Assembly: GCA_945863875.1 (NCBI GenBank)
Contig: CAMBBS010000002.1
Coordinates: 150,462-214,461 of the forward strand
Source of the DNA: Desulfopila aestuarii DSM 18488
GTDB taxonomy: Bacteria > Desulfobacterota > Desulfobulbia > Desulfobulbales > Desulfocapsaceae
Direction: 5' to 3'
Length of the DNA stretch: 64,000 bases
A program made the position numbers and the translations under genes. Shown piece by piece: positions 55,025-64,000 of this stretch (position 1 is its first letter; each line of letters starts with the position of its first letter). A model generated the notes under the pieces. It saw only the letters and a program-made list of their open reading frames with translations, ran no database searches and had not been told where the DNA came from.

Positions 55025-55079
55025 GAAGAGATGGTAACAAAAAAATCAACCTACTTTAGCTAGGAAAGGAAGGCAACCT

Positions 55080-56441
55080 ATGGGCACAGCACCTCTTTTA
55101 CAGGACAGATCGAAACAAATTCACCGCAAGGGATCCGCCCCTTTTGAAATCGACTGCAACAAGGACAGCCTGGCCGGCGCAGTCAGCCAGCGTGCCTGTG
55201 TTTTCTGCGGTTCGCGGGTGGTACTCTACCCCATCGCCGACGCGCTCCACCTGGTCCATGGCCCGATCGGCTGTGCCGTTTACACCTGGGATATTCGCGG
55301 GGCGCTGTCATCCGGACCCGAGCTGCACCGGCTCTCTTTTTCCACCGACCTGCAGGAACTCGATGTCGTCTTCGGCGGCGAGAAAAAACTCGCCAAAGCC
55401 CTCGATGAGCTTATCGACCTGCATAAACCGAAAGCCGCCTTTGTCTATTCGACCTGCATCGTCGGGTTGATCGGCGACGATCTGGAGGCGGTGTGTAAGA
55501 AGGCCACCGAGGAAAAAGGCATCCCGGTGCTGCCGGTCCAGTCGGAAGGCTTCAAGAAGGGCAACAAACGTGCCGGCTACGAAGCAGCCTGTACCGCCAT
55601 GGCCCGCTTGGTCGGCATGGGTGATATCGGCAACATCTCCAGACACTCCATCAATATCCTCGGGGATTTCAACCTTGCCGGGGAAATATGGCTGATCCGC
55701 GAATATTTCCAGCGGATCGGTGTTGAGGTAGTGGCGAATATTACCGGCGACGGCCGGGTTGCCGACATTCAACGCTGCCACGGGGCGGCATTGAATGTCG
55801 TGCAGTGTTCCGGGGCGACCATGGATCTCGCCAACATGCTGCAGGATGGCTACGGCATCCCCTCTCTTCGCGTCTCTTATTTCGGCGTCGAAGACATGGC
55901 CGAAGCGCTCTACGCTGTCGCCCGTCATTTCGGCGAACCGGAGATGCTGGAAAAGGCCCGTCAGCTGGTAAAAGAAGAACTCGCCACGCTGTTGCCCGAA
56001 TTGGCCAGATACAAAGCAGCCCTGACCGGCAAGAAGGCGGCGATCTATGTCGGCGGGGCCTTCAAGGCCTTTTCGCTGGTCAAGGCCTTTCGGCTGATCG
56101 GCATGGACGTGGTCATGGTCGGCTCCCAGACCGGCACCAAAGAGGACTACATCGAACTTGAAGAAATAACCGACGAAGGGTGCATCATCGTCGATGACAG
56201 CAACCCCCTCGAACTTTCGTCTTTTTTGAAAGAAAAGGACGTCGATCTTTTTGTCGGCGGCGTCAAGGAACGGCCTATTGCCTATAAACTCGGCGTGGCC
56301 TTCTGTGACCACAATCACGAACGTAAAGAGATGCTCGCCGGTTTCCAGGGCATGCTCAATTTTGCCCGCGAGGTGTACGGCTCGGTTATGAGTCCCGTCT
56401 GGAAATTTGTCCCCCGCAGAAACAAGGAGGTGTCGTCATGA
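55080..56441 (+). CDS. nifE: FeMo-cofactor scaffold protein NifE
   Basis: A 453-residue NifD-like protein. NifEN is the scaffold on which the NifB product becomes FeMo-cofactor. Conserved blocks are RACVFCGSRVVLYPIADALH, LVHGPIGCAVYTWDIRGALS, YSTCIVGLIGDDLEAVCKKA and QSEGFKGNKRAGYEAAC-like residues. The C-terminal half contains HNHERKEMLAGFQGMLNFA, in place of the FeMo-co His region of NifD. It follows the sigma-54 promoter behind AGGAAAGG and overlaps nifN by 4 bp. Confidence 0.95.
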   Translation: MGTAPLLQDRSKQIHRKGSAPFEIDCNKDSLAGAVSQRACVFCGSRVVLYPIADALHLVHGPIGCAVYTWDIRGALSSGPELHRLSFSTDLQELDVVFGGEKKLAKALDELIDLHKPKAAFVYSTCIVGLIGDDLEAVCKKATEEKGIPVLPVQSEGFKKGNKRAGYEAACTAMARLVGMGDIGNISRHSINILGDFNLAGEIWLIREYFQRIGVEVVANITGDGRVADIQRCHGAALNVVQCSGATMDLANMLQDGYGIPSLRVSYFGVEDMAEALYAVARHFGEPEMLEKARQLVKEELATLLPELARYKAALTGKKAAIYVGGAFKAFSLVKAFRLIGMDVVMVGSQTGTKEDYIELEEITDEGCIIVDDSNPLELSSFLKEKDVDLFVGGVKERPIAYKLGVAFCDHNHERKEMLAGFQGMLNFAREVYGSVMSPVWKFVPRRNKEVSS

Positions 56442-57790
56442 CCAAGATGCCAAGTTATACCGCCACCACCAACGCCTGCAAACTCTGTAAACCCCTCGGG
56501 GCATCGCTGGCCTTCCGGGGCATCGAGAGCTGCGTCCCCTTTCTGCACGGCTCCCAGGGCTGCGCCACCTATATGCGCCGCTATATCATCAGCCATTACA
56601 ACGAGCCTATCGATATCGCCTCGTCCTCATTGGGCGAGAAACAGGCGATTTACGGCGGAGGCGCGAATCTGAAACTGGGCCTGAAAAATGTCACCACCAA
56701 ATACGCCCCCAAAGTCATCGGCGTGGCAACAACCTGTCTGACGGAAACCATCGGCGACAATGTGCCGATGATCCTCGCCGAATATGACAAAGAATTCGGC
56801 ACCGCCGACTCTCCTCTTATCGTCCATGTCTCGACGCCAAGTTTCTCGGGCACGCACATGGAAGGCTTCAACGCGGCGGTGAAGGCGGTAGTCGAACAGC
56901 TGGCGACCGAAGCGGAGCCGAACGAAACTATCAATCTCCTCAGTGGTTTTATCTCGACCGCTGATATCAGATATCTCCGGGAAGTGTGCAACGACTTCAG
57001 CATCGATGCGACCATTCTTCCCGATTATTCGGATACCCTCGATGGTCAAGCGCTTAACGATTATCCGCTTATCCCTGAAGGCGGCACACCGCTTAAAGCC
57101 ATCGCCCATATGGGTGGTGCGAAAGCCACCATCGAACTCGGCGCAACCCTGCCGGCGGAAACCGGCGGCAAAGTGCTGGAACGAAAATTCGGCACCAGGC
57201 TGCTGCGCACCGGACTGCCGATCGGCATACGGGCAACCGACGCCCTTTTTGACCTGCTCGCCGAACTGAGCGGGCAGCAGGTTCCGGAACGACATACCGC
57301 CGCCCGGGGCCGCTTGATCGACAGTATGGTCGACGGTCATAAGTATATTTTTGGTAAGCGGGCGGTTGTCTACGGTGAAGAGGACCTGGTCGTCGGCATG
57401 ACCTCCTTTCTCGCAGAAATCGGCATACATACCGTACTCTGCGCCTCGGGCGGCAAAAGCCGCAGGTTTGCCTCTGCCGTCGCGGCGGCCCTTGAGGGGT
57501 TGGATGGCGAACTTCCGGTGGTCAAGGAGGATGTCGATTTCTTCGATATCGAAACCATGGCCAAGGAACTGCAGGTCGACCTGGTCGTCGGCCATTCAAA
57601 GGGATACGCCTTTGCCAGAAAGGAAAATTTGCCCCTGATCCGCGTGGGGTTTCCCATCCATGACCGTGTCGGCGGACAGCGGATCCTGCACCTCGGCTAC
57701 CACGGTGCCCAGACCTTGTTCGACCTCATAACCAATACGGTCATCGACAAGAAGCAAAGTGACTCGTCGGTCGGCTACAGCTACATGTAA
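56438..57790 (+). CDS. nifN: FeMo-cofactor scaffold protein NifN
   Basis: A 450-residue NifK-like protein, the partner of NifE. It starts with TATTNACKLCKPLGASLAFR and has HGSQGCATYMRRYIISHYNE and VATTCLTETIGDNVPMIL, the expected cysteine regions. It ends in HDRVGGQRILHLGYHGAQTL, like the NifK end. It is not fused to NifB, unlike in some Clostridium and Desulfovibrio clusters. It overlaps nifE by 4 bp and precedes nifB by 33 bp. Confidence 0.95.
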   Translation: MTKMPSYTATTNACKLCKPLGASLAFRGIESCVPFLHGSQGCATYMRRYIISHYNEPIDIASSSLGEKQAIYGGGANLKLGLKNVTTKYAPKVIGVATTCLTETIGDNVPMILAEYDKEFGTADSPLIVHVSTPSFSGTHMEGFNAAVKAVVEQLATEAEPNETINLLSGFISTADIRYLREVCNDFSIDATILPDYSDTLDGQALNDYPLIPEGGTPLKAIAHMGGAKATIELGATLPAETGGKVLERKFGTRLLRTGLPIGIRATDALFDLLAELSGQQVPERHTAARGRLIDSMVDGHKYIFGKRAVVYGEEDLVVGMTSFLAEIGIHTVLCASGGKSRRFASAVAAALEGLDGELPVVKEDVDFFDIETMAKELQVDLVVGHSKGYAFARKENLPLIRVGFPIHDRVGGQRILHLGYHGAQTLFDLITNTVIDKKQSDSSVGYSYM

Positions 57791-57823
57791 CTCTCTTTTA
57801 TATTTCTACACGAAGGACATATC

Positions 57824-59101
57824 ATGAAAAATTCGGAGAAAAAAGATTTCCGCAGCCACCCGTGTTTTAATGCTGATGCCAAAGGTAAATTCGGCAGGGT
57901 CCATCTGCCCGTCGCACCCAAATGCAATATCAAATGCAACTTCTGCGACCGCAAGTATGACTGCGTCAACGAGTCGCGCCCCGGTGTCACCAGCACCATC
58001 CTCTCACCGGAGCAGGCGGGTGTGTATATGCAGCGGGTACTGGAGAAAGAGCCGCGAATAAGCGTTGCCGGTATCGCCGGGCCGGGCGACCCCTTTGCCA
58101 ATGGCCTGGAAACCATCGCCACCATGCGCACGATCAGGAAAAATCATCCGCAGACCCTGCTGTGCGTCTCCTCCAACGGCCTGGCTATCGGTCCCTACAT
58201 CGAGGCCCTGGCAGAAATTGAAGTCTCCCATGTGACCATAACCGTCTGTGCTGTCGATCCGACGATCGGCCAAAAAATTTACGCCTGGGTAAAAGACGGT
58301 AATGTCATCTATCACCGCCTACAGGCGGCCGAACTGCTGCTCTCCCGTCAGCTCGCCGCGATCAGGAAACTGAAAGCCCATGACATCACCGTCAAAGTCA
58401 ACTGCATTGTCATCCCCGGCATCAACGATCACCATGTCGAGGATGTCGCCCGGACCATGAAGGAACTTGGTGTCGATCTGCTGAACTGCATGGCCATGTT
58501 TCCCAACGCCAACACACCCTTTGGCGATATTGCTCAACCGGATACGCAGATGATGGAACAGCTGCGGGCCAAAGCGGAAGAATATCTACCGCAGATGCGT
58601 CACTGCACCCGGTGCCGGGCCGATGCGGTGGGTTTACTCGATGAGGATCGCACCGAGGAATTCAGAAGCTGCCTGTCAGCCTGTTCGTCCCTCAAACCCA
58701 TGCCGGCTGAGATGCGCCCCTATGTCGCCGTCGCCACCGAAGAAGGCATCCTCATCAACCAGCATCTTGGCGAAGCCCGCAGCTTCGAGATCTGGGAACA
58801 GGTCGACGGCTCGTTTCGTAAAGTCGAGGACCGTTCAGGCCCGGCGGTTGGAGGCGGCATAAAACGCTGGCATCAGCTGGCGAAAATTCTTGGTGACTGC
58901 CGCGCCGTACTGGTCAGCGGCGTCGGCCCGACGCCCTTTGATATTCTCACCAAGTCCGGGGTAAAACCCGTGGCGGCAGCCGGCTTTATCGAGGAAGGAT
59001 TGCGCACCGTCTATGAAAACAAGAAGGCCGCATCCCTGAAAGGCAGGCGAAGCCCCTGTGCCGACGGCAGCTGCAGTGGATCGGGCGGAGGATGCGGTTG
59101 A
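57824..59101 (+). CDS. nifB: FeMo-cofactor biosynthesis protein NifB with C-terminal NifX domain
   Basis: A 425-residue radical-SAM enzyme that makes the [8Fe-9S-C] NifB-co from two [4Fe-4S] clusters. The radical-SAM cluster ligands are Cys34, Cys38 and Cys41 (CNIKCNFC). Further cluster cysteines include Cys14 in SHPCFNADAKG, Cys47, and Cys261/Cys264 in HCTRCRADAVG. The NifX-like cofactor-binding domain covers about 298-400 (VAVATEEGILINQHLGEARS). A Cys/Gly/Ser-rich tail ends the protein. All catalytic features are present, in contrast to the degenerate relative at 20495. Confidence 0.96.
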   Translation: MKNSEKKDFRSHPCFNADAKGKFGRVHLPVAPKCNIKCNFCDRKYDCVNESRPGVTSTILSPEQAGVYMQRVLEKEPRISVAGIAGPGDPFANGLETIATMRTIRKNHPQTLLCVSSNGLAIGPYIEALAEIEVSHVTITVCAVDPTIGQKIYAWVKDGNVIYHRLQAAELLLSRQLAAIRKLKAHDITVKVNCIVIPGINDHHVEDVARTMKELGVDLLNCMAMFPNANTPFGDIAQPDTQMMEQLRAKAEEYLPQMRHCTRCRADAVGLLDEDRTEEFRSCLSACSSLKPMPAEMRPYVAVATEEGILINQHLGEARSFEIWEQVDGSFRKVEDRSGPAVGGGIKRWHQLAKILGDCRAVLVSGVGPTPFDILTKSGVKPVAAAGFIEEGLRTVYENKKAASLKGRRSPCADGSCSGSGGGCG

Positions 59102-59242
59102 ATTTCTCGGATAGCCTTTTGAGAGAAATATTTGTCTCGCTGTAAAATATGATTATCTTTGTCATGAAGCGTTTTCCTGCCGGCGTGCGAAACAATTTCC
59201 TCTTAGCCAAAGGCTCAACACTCTCACCTTAAGGAGAACATT

Positions 59243-59662
59243 ATGAAAGATACTGAAAATTTACATCAGAAAGTGCAGGGGCTCTGTGACTGCTTTGCAA
59301 CCAATGACCCGCTGAAAGAAATGTCGCAACTGAAAAATGATGCCGATATCGATGAGGCGGCATTAAAATGGATCGCCCTGGCGGTTCTGCACGGAATCAA
59401 CAGCAATGCCAAAGAAATTACTATTGCCGCCACGAAGAGTGAAGGCGTCAAAGTCACCGCTGAATACAGAAAAGCCGAGCTCCCCTCCCCCGGCACTCCG
59501 ATTGGTGAAAAAATCATCAAAGCCATGCGAGAGATCTCCCATCTCGAAGGCGGCAAAGCGGAGACAACCCTGGCCCTCGGTGTACGCAATAGCAGCATGG
59601 ATCTTAAAATCAAATCCAAACAAGACGGAAGTGAACAGAAAATAACCATAAAATTCCCCTGA
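59243..59662 (+). CDS. Small protein of unknown function downstream of nifB
   Basis: A 139-residue protein I do not recognise. The N-terminal half is helical (LHQKVQGLCDCFATNDPLKE) and includes ALKWIALAVLHGINSN; the rest looks beta-rich (EITIAATKSEGVKVTAEYRK). A good AAGGAG ribosome site lies before the ATG, 141 bp after nifB, so it is probably in the nifENB transcript. A strong hairpin follows at 59685-59723. Confidence 0.68.
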   Translation: MKDTENLHQKVQGLCDCFATNDPLKEMSQLKNDADIDEAALKWIALAVLHGINSNAKEITIAATKSEGVKVTAEYRKAELPSPGTPIGEKIIKAMREISHLEGGKAETTLALGVRNSSMDLKIKSKQDGSEQKITIKFP

Positions 59663-59684
59663 GTTCAGAGGGGGTACCCAAAAT

Positions 59685-59723
59685 CCAGGGCTTACTGCCG
59701 GAGGGACTGACGGTAAGCCCTGG
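59685..59723. terminator. Hairpin ending the second nif block
   Basis: CCAGGGCTTAC (59685-59695) pairs with GTAAGCCCTGG (59713-59723), an 11-bp perfect stem that can extend inward. There is no T-run, so the termination mechanism is unclear. Confidence 0.55.
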
Positions 59724-59963
59724 GAAGCTATCCGAGAAAGCCCTTGCCCAAATGTTCCTCCGGCTCGAAACCCAGAGCGCAAACGTCCTCCCCATCAAAA
59801 CGAGAAATGAAACAGCTCTTGCCCATTTGATTTATTGTCTTTTAGCCGGGCAGACATTATCATTTTCCGAATGAGTATGACAACCGGATCATATCCCGAC
59901 GGTTTACTCTCCCTCTATTTTCCAGCCACTCTCAAGTCGTATTACATCCAGAGGAGATACAGC

Positions 59964-61517
59964 ATGCGTATCGGCGTACCAAAAGAGATACATGAAGGGG
60001 AAAAGCGTGTCGCAACGACACCTGAAGTGGCCAAGCTTCTGCAGAAAATCGGCTTCGAGGTGACCATTGAAACGGGTGCCGGGGCGGCAGCAAAGTTCAC
60101 CGATTTTGCCTATCGTACCGCCGGCGCAGGCATAGCAAAAGATGCCCAGACACTCTACCGTGAGTGCGACATCATCCTCAAGGTCCGCCCCCCCGAATCC
60201 CGTCCGGATCTGTCCATAAATGAGATCGAGCTGTTACACAAAGGACAGACCCTGATCAGCTTTATCCAGGCCGGACAAAACCAGGAACTGGTGCAAAACC
60301 TTGCCGCAAAACAAATTTCCGTGCTGGCAATGGATTCCATCCCGCGTATTTCCCGCGCCCAGAAAATGGATGCCTTGAGTTCCATGGCCAATATTGCCGG
60401 CTACCGGGCCGTCGTTGAGGCGGCGCAGCACTTTGGTCGATTTTTCACCGGTCAGATAACCGCAGCCGGCAAAATTCCCCCGGCAACGGTCCTGGTCATA
60501 GGTGCTGGAGTTGCCGGCCTTTCGGCAATCGGCGCGGCCAGGAGCCTGGGCGCAATTGTCCGGGCCTTTGACACCCGTCCCGAGGTCAAGGAACAGGTTG
60601 AGAGCATGGACGGCGAGTTCCTCATGCTCGATTTTGCCGATGAAGACGGCTCCGGTGAAGGCGGCTATGCCAAGGTGATGAGCGAGGAATTCATTAAGGC
60701 CGAGATGGAGCTGTTTGCCCGCCAGGCCAAGGAGGTCGACATCATCATTACCACGGCGCTCATTCCGGGCAGACCGGCCCCGGAGCTGATCACCGAGGCG
60801 ATGGTCGAGACCATGCGGGAAGGCAGCGTCATTGTCGATCTCGCCGCCGAAATGGGCGGCAACTGCAAACTCACCGAAGCGGACAAGGTCGTGGTCAAGC
60901 ACGGTGTGACCATCATCGGCTATACCGATCTGCCATCGCGCCTGGCCACGCAGTCAAGTCAGCTGTACGCCACGAATCTGCGCCATCTTTTAACGGATCT
61001 GACCCCTGAAAAAAACGGCCGGATTATTCTCAACATGGACGATGAAATACTTCGTGGGGCGACGGTCATCAAAGAGGGCAAAATCACCTGGCCGCCACCT
61101 GCACCCAAACTGTCGGCTGCCCCGAAAAAACCGACGGCTCCGGCCATGAAAACAGCGAAAGTGGCAAAAAAACAGGGCCCGGCGAGCCTCGTCCTCACCT
61201 TCATCATCGGCGGTCTTTGCTTACTTGGGCTCGGCAGCGTGGCGCCTCCGGCATTCATGTCACATTTTACCGTTTTTGTGCTGTCCTGCTTTGTCGGCTA
61301 TATGGTTGTCTGGAATGTCACGCCATCCTTGCACACGCCCCTGATGAGCGTCACCAACGCCATCAGCAGCATTATTGTCATCGGCGCCCTGCTGCAGATT
61401 TCCTCGGAGAGTTTCCTAATCATGTTTTTGGCGGGAATCGCAATTTTGATTACCAGCGTCAATATTTTCGGCGGCTTTGCCGTCACCCATCGCATGCTGA
61501 GCATGTTCAGGAAATAG
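59964..61517 (+). CDS. pntA: NAD(P) transhydrogenase alpha subunit PntA
   Basis: A 517-residue subunit. The N-terminal NAD(H)-binding dI domain (about residues 1-375) shows [39 protein letters not shown] and the Rossmann site [20 protein letters not shown]. After a proline/alanine linker the C-terminal part (about 410-517) has three to four membrane helices, so this is the fused alpha1-alpha2 form. Together with PntB it uses the proton gradient to make NADPH from NADH. ATG at 59964 follows GAGGAGA; upstream codons in frame lack a ribosome site. Confidence 0.94.
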   Translation: MRIGVPKEIHEGEKRVATTPEVAKLLQKIGFEVTIETGAGAAAKFTDFAYRTAGAGIAKDAQTLYRECDIILKVRPPESRPDLSINEIELLHKGQTLISFIQAGQNQELVQNLAAKQISVLAMDSIPRISRAQKMDALSSMANIAGYRAVVEAAQHFGRFFTGQITAAGKIPPATVLVIGAGVAGLSAIGAARSLGAIVRAFDTRPEVKEQVESMDGEFLMLDFADEDGSGEGGYAKVMSEEFIKAEMELFARQAKEVDIIITTALIPGRPAPELITEAMVETMREGSVIVDLAAEMGGNCKLTEADKVVVKHGVTIIGYTDLPSRLATQSSQLYATNLRHLLTDLTPEKNGRIILNMDDEILRGATVIKEGKITWPPPAPKLSAAPKKPTAPAMKTAKVAKKQGPASLVLTFIIGGLCLLGLGSVAPPAFMSHFTVFVLSCFVGYMVVWNVTPSLHTPLMSVTNAISSIIVIGALLQISSESFLIMFLAGIAILITSVNIFGGFAVTHRMLSMFRK

Positions 61518-61527
61518 GAGGAAACAC

Positions 61528-62925
61528 ATGGCACAAGGTATTGTCAGCGTAGCCTACATAGGCGCCACCATCATGTTTATCCTCGCCCTTGGCGGTCTGA
61601 GCCGACCGGAAACCTCGAGACGAGGAAATTATTACGGCATGCTGGGCATGCTCATGGCCCTTCTGGCAACCATCATCGGTATTGTTTCCAACAACTATTT
61701 TGTCTTATTTGCCGGGGTGATCGTCGGCGGCACCATTGGTCTGGTTCTCGCTAAAAAAGTGGCCATGACCCAGATGCCGGAGCTGGTGGCAATCCTGCAT
61801 AGTCTGGTCGGCCTGGCTGCCGTACTGGTCGGTTTTGCCAATTTTATGGATCACACCACTGTTCTTACCGGGGTGGACAAAACCATTCACGATGTAGAAA
61901 CCTATCTGGGTATCCTCATCGGGGCCCTCACTTTTTCCGGTTCGATTATCGCCTTTTTGAAATTGAGTGCCAGGATAGGCGGCAAACCCGTGCTGCTGCC
62001 GGCGCGGCACTGGTTCAATCTCGCTTTGCTGCTCGGGGCAATCTGGTTAGGAGCAAAATTTATCAATCAGTCGGCGGTGGGAGGCGGTACCTTGCCGCTT
62101 GTCCTGATGACCCTCATTGCCCTGGTCTTCGGGGTGCATATGGTCATGGCCATCGGCGGGGCCGACATGCCGGTAGTGGTATCGATGCTGAACAGCTATT
62201 CGGGATGGGCGGCGGCGGCAACCGGTTTTATGCTAAACAATGACCTGCTCATCGTCGTCGGTGCATTGGTCGGCAGCAGCGGTGCAATTCTCAGCTACAT
62301 TATGTGCCGCGCCATGAATCGAAAATTCCTTGCGGTAATCGCCGGCGGTTTCGGTACATCCGGCGGGACAACGTTAGCGGGTCCGGAGGAAGAGGCCGGG
62401 GACATCATCGCCATTGACAGTACCGAGGCGGCCGAGCTGCTGCTTGATGCGAAGGAGGTTATGATCATTCCCGGATACGGCATGGCGGTCGCCCAGGCGC
62501 AGCATATCGTCCATGAAATCACCCGGAAACTGCGGGAGAAAAAAATCAACGTCCGCTTCGGCATCCATCCGGTAGCCGGACGTATGCCGGGGCACATGAA
62601 CGTCCTCCTCGCCGAGGCCAAAGTTCCCTATGATATTGTCTTTGAGCTGGATGAGATAAATGAGGACTTTGCCAATGTCGATGTCTCGGTGGTCATCGGT
62701 GCCAATGATATTGTCAACCCGGCCGCCCTGGAGGTACCGGACAGTCCTATCGCCGGAATGCCGGTGCTTGAATGCTGGAAAGGAAGGACAACCATAGTCC
62801 TGAAACGATCGATGGCCACCGGCTATGCCGGGGTAGCTAATCCGCTTTTTTACAAAGAAAATACCCGGATGCTCTTTGGCGACGCCCGGGAGAGTCTGGA
62901 GGCCGTACTGAAAAATCTGGTGTAG
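61528..62925 (+). CDS. pntB: NAD(P) transhydrogenase beta subunit PntB
   Basis: A 465-residue subunit with eight to nine membrane helices and a C-terminal NADP(H)-binding dIII domain. The latter shows [40 protein letters not shown] and [20 protein letters not shown], all typical of PntB. It lies 10 bp after pntA with an AGGAGG ribosome site. The operon directly follows the nifENB block and ends in a terminator. Confidence 0.95.
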   Translation: MAQGIVSVAYIGATIMFILALGGLSRPETSRRGNYYGMLGMLMALLATIIGIVSNNYFVLFAGVIVGGTIGLVLAKKVAMTQMPELVAILHSLVGLAAVLVGFANFMDHTTVLTGVDKTIHDVETYLGILIGALTFSGSIIAFLKLSARIGGKPVLLPARHWFNLALLLGAIWLGAKFINQSAVGGGTLPLVLMTLIALVFGVHMVMAIGGADMPVVVSMLNSYSGWAAAATGFMLNNDLLIVVGALVGSSGAILSYIMCRAMNRKFLAVIAGGFGTSGGTTLAGPEEEAGDIIAIDSTEAAELLLDAKEVMIIPGYGMAVAQAQHIVHEITRKLREKKINVRFGIHPVAGRMPGHMNVLLAEAKVPYDIVFELDEINEDFANVDVSVVIGANDIVNPAALEVPDSPIAGMPVLECWKGRTTIVLKRSMATGYAGVANPLFYKENTRMLFGDARESLEAVLKNLV

Positions 62926-62935
62926 TTGACCAGGC

Positions 62936-62976
62936 AAAAGAGGCAATAGTGCTACAGCAAGGTTATTGCCTCTTTT
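62936..62976. terminator. Bidirectional terminator between pntB and rpiB
   Basis: AAAAGAGGCAATA (62936-62948) and TATTGCCTCTTTT (62964-62976) form a perfect 13-bp stem with a 15-nt loop. Each arm ends in a short T-run on its strand, so it can stop transcripts from both sides. It overlaps the rpiB stop region. Confidence 0.85.
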
Positions 62977-63424
62977 CTGGTATTTCTCGGCAATTCGTCT
63001 CTATTTTTTCAATTCTTCGCTGGTGTCTTCCACCTTGAAATGCGGCATTCAGCCAGGCGTCGACTATGGCAATCCCTTCCGCTTGCGACACCATCCTGCC
63101 ACCCAGGGCAATGACATTGGCGTTGTTGTGTTCTTTGGTTAAACGGGCACTCTCAATATTCCAGCAGACCCCGCAACGGATTCCCGGGACTTTATTTGCC
63201 ACCATCGCCTCACCGTTGCCGCTTCCGCCAAACACCAGCCCACAGTCACTGTCCCCCCTGGCGACACTCTCGGCGGCAGGCCGACAATAATCCGGATAGT
63301 CGACCGCTGCCGTGTTCGCAGTGCCAAAATCAACTATCTCATAGCCTTGTATCTCTAAATGAGCCTTGACAGCCTCTTTCATTTGGTACCCGGCATGATC
63401 TGCTCCAAGAGCAATTTTTGTCAT
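62963..63424 (-). CDS. rpiB: Ribose-5-phosphate isomerase B
   Basis: A 153-residue RpiB/LacAB-family isomerase that interconverts ribose 5-phosphate and ribulose 5-phosphate. It begins KIALGADHAGYQMKEAVKAH, followed by DFGTANTAAVDYPDY, the phosphate-binding GLVFGGSGNGEAMVANKVPG, and GVCWNIESARLTKEHNNANV. The usual catalytic Cys of RpiB, found as C-G-(T/S)-G in many members, is replaced here by GGSG, which also occurs in other RpiB proteins, for example mycobacterial ones. It converges on pntB. Confidence 0.92.
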   Translation of the reverse strand: MTKIALGADHAGYQMKEAVKAHLEIQGYEIVDFGTANTAAVDYPDYCRPAAESVARGDSDCGLVFGGSGNGEAMVANKVPGIRCGVCWNIESARLTKEHNNANVIALGGRMVSQAEGIAIVDAWLNAAFQGGRHQRRIEKIETNCREIPEKRQ

Positions 63425-63548
63425 TGACTCATTCCCTGTTTTATTGACAATTGCACATTAAATCAGAATCATGGCAACAGTTCACCGGCTAAAAAACAAG
63501 ACTGTACGCCCTGCACTCGCTAAACGTTTACCAATCATGTGCCGGGGC

Positions 63549-63755
63549 TTATCTGTGGGTCTTATCAGCGGCACCGCCCTCATAAGCACATTGTTTAAAA
63601 TCGATTGGCTGGTGGCATTTCTTACAGATGTGTTCACGGTTGAACTCATCGGAAAATATTTCTACTTCGGCACCGCATTTTTGGCATTTGCAGATAAATG
63701 ACTTGAGATTTTTAAAAGACTCAAAACCAGGACAATGGCTACTTGGTGTATTCAT
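63549..63755 (-). CDS. Small zinc-ribbon protein
   Basis: A 68-residue protein with two CxxC pairs, ICKCQKCGAEVEIF and EHICKKCHQPIDF, the pattern of a zinc ribbon related to rubredoxin-like folds. The ATG at 63755 follows GGAGAA. Its role is unknown; the whole length is taken by the metal-binding fold. It lies about 125 bp before rpiB on the same strand and may share its transcript. Confidence 0.72.
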   Translation of the reverse strand: MNTPSSHCPGFESFKNLKSFICKCQKCGAEVEIFSDEFNREHICKKCHQPIDFKQCAYEGGAADKTHR

Positions 63756-63923
63756 CGTATTCTCCTCTTGTGTGAATCAGTTTATCCTTTTGGTCCTGCA
63801 CCCGCGCACGATAACCTCAAATTCCTGTCCAACTCATTCTCTTTTTTAAGAACTTCGCGCCGCAAAGTCAAGGAAACTTCTCAACAATCAATTCCCACCA
63901 AGATTTGTCTACCCAGGAAATGA

Positions 63924-63958
63924 CAAAAAAAACCCGCAAACTGTTGCCAGTTGCGGGT
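63924..63958 (-). terminator. Rho-independent terminator of a gene lying beyond the window
   Basis: Read on the minus strand, ACCCGCA pairs with TGCGGGT, with further CAGT/ACTG pairing inside, followed by eight T residues (plus-strand A-run 63924-63931). It must end a leftward gene that starts after 64000. Confidence 0.8.
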
Positions 63959-64000
63959 CTGAAAAGACTTTCGTGCAAGTCTTTATACTAAACATGGTGC

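Overview
The window reads as the chromosome of a diazotrophic, anaerobic Desulfobacterota bacterium, most likely of the Desulfobulbales type. The grounds are a DsrD-like protein (DsrD is tied to dissimilatory sulfite reduction), a Mo-nitrogenase of the clostridial/archaeal/deltaproteobacterial layout nifH-nifI1-nifI2-nifD-nifK, a TRAP transporter for organic acids, and a [8Fe-9S] double-cubane reductase pair. The genus is not provable from the sequence alone.

Layout. 0-6.4 kb: housekeeping genes (end of holA, clpS-clpA, a HIT hydrolase, a ZIP metal transporter, rmuC). 6.5-13.6 kb: an acyl-ACP/CoA ligase, an amino-acid ABC transporter with two permeases and a binding protein but no ATPase, an MFS transporter, nikR and a PHP phosphatase. 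13.6-23.6 kb: first nif block, with nifA divergent from nifH-I1-I2-D-K, followed by a NifB-like protein that has lost its radical-SAM cysteines, a [2Fe-2S] ferredoxin, a GNAT acetyltransferase, a HEPN-like protein and two unknown small proteins. 23.7-24.4 kb: a small secreted protein and a decayed P-type ATPase.

24.4-35.8 kb looks like a 2-oxoacid (pyruvate) module. On the minus strand are acsA-type ligase, E1-alpha, E1-beta, E2, a stand-alone acyl carrier protein and an AhpD-like CxxC protein. On the plus strand are a TakP-like TRAP transporter (dctPQM) and a BtsS/BtsR-like sensor kinase and LytTR regulator. The kinase keeps the spacing of the pyruvate-binding residues described for E. coli BtsS.

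35.9-51.1 kb: a small membrane protein; a MoxR/DUF58/DUF4129 operon; a double-cubane-cluster protein and its ATP-driven activase behind a good sigma-70 promoter; and a 2887-residue cyclic beta-1,2-glucan synthase. 51.1-54.8 kb: a DsrD-like gene, a 37-bp near-perfect palindrome and an SLC13 permease with RCK_C domains. 55.0-59.7 kb: second nif block, nifE-nifN-nifB and a small unknown gene. 59.9-64 kb: pntA-pntB, rpiB and a zinc-ribbon protein.

Both nif blocks start behind almost identical sigma-54 promoters (TGGCAC-N5-TTGCT), so NifA very probably drives both. NifI1/NifI2 would switch nitrogenase activity off post-translationally. The true NifB supplies the cofactor precursor to NifEN. The degenerate NifB-NifX fusion beside nifK is the best candidate in the window for an undescribed cofactor-handling factor.
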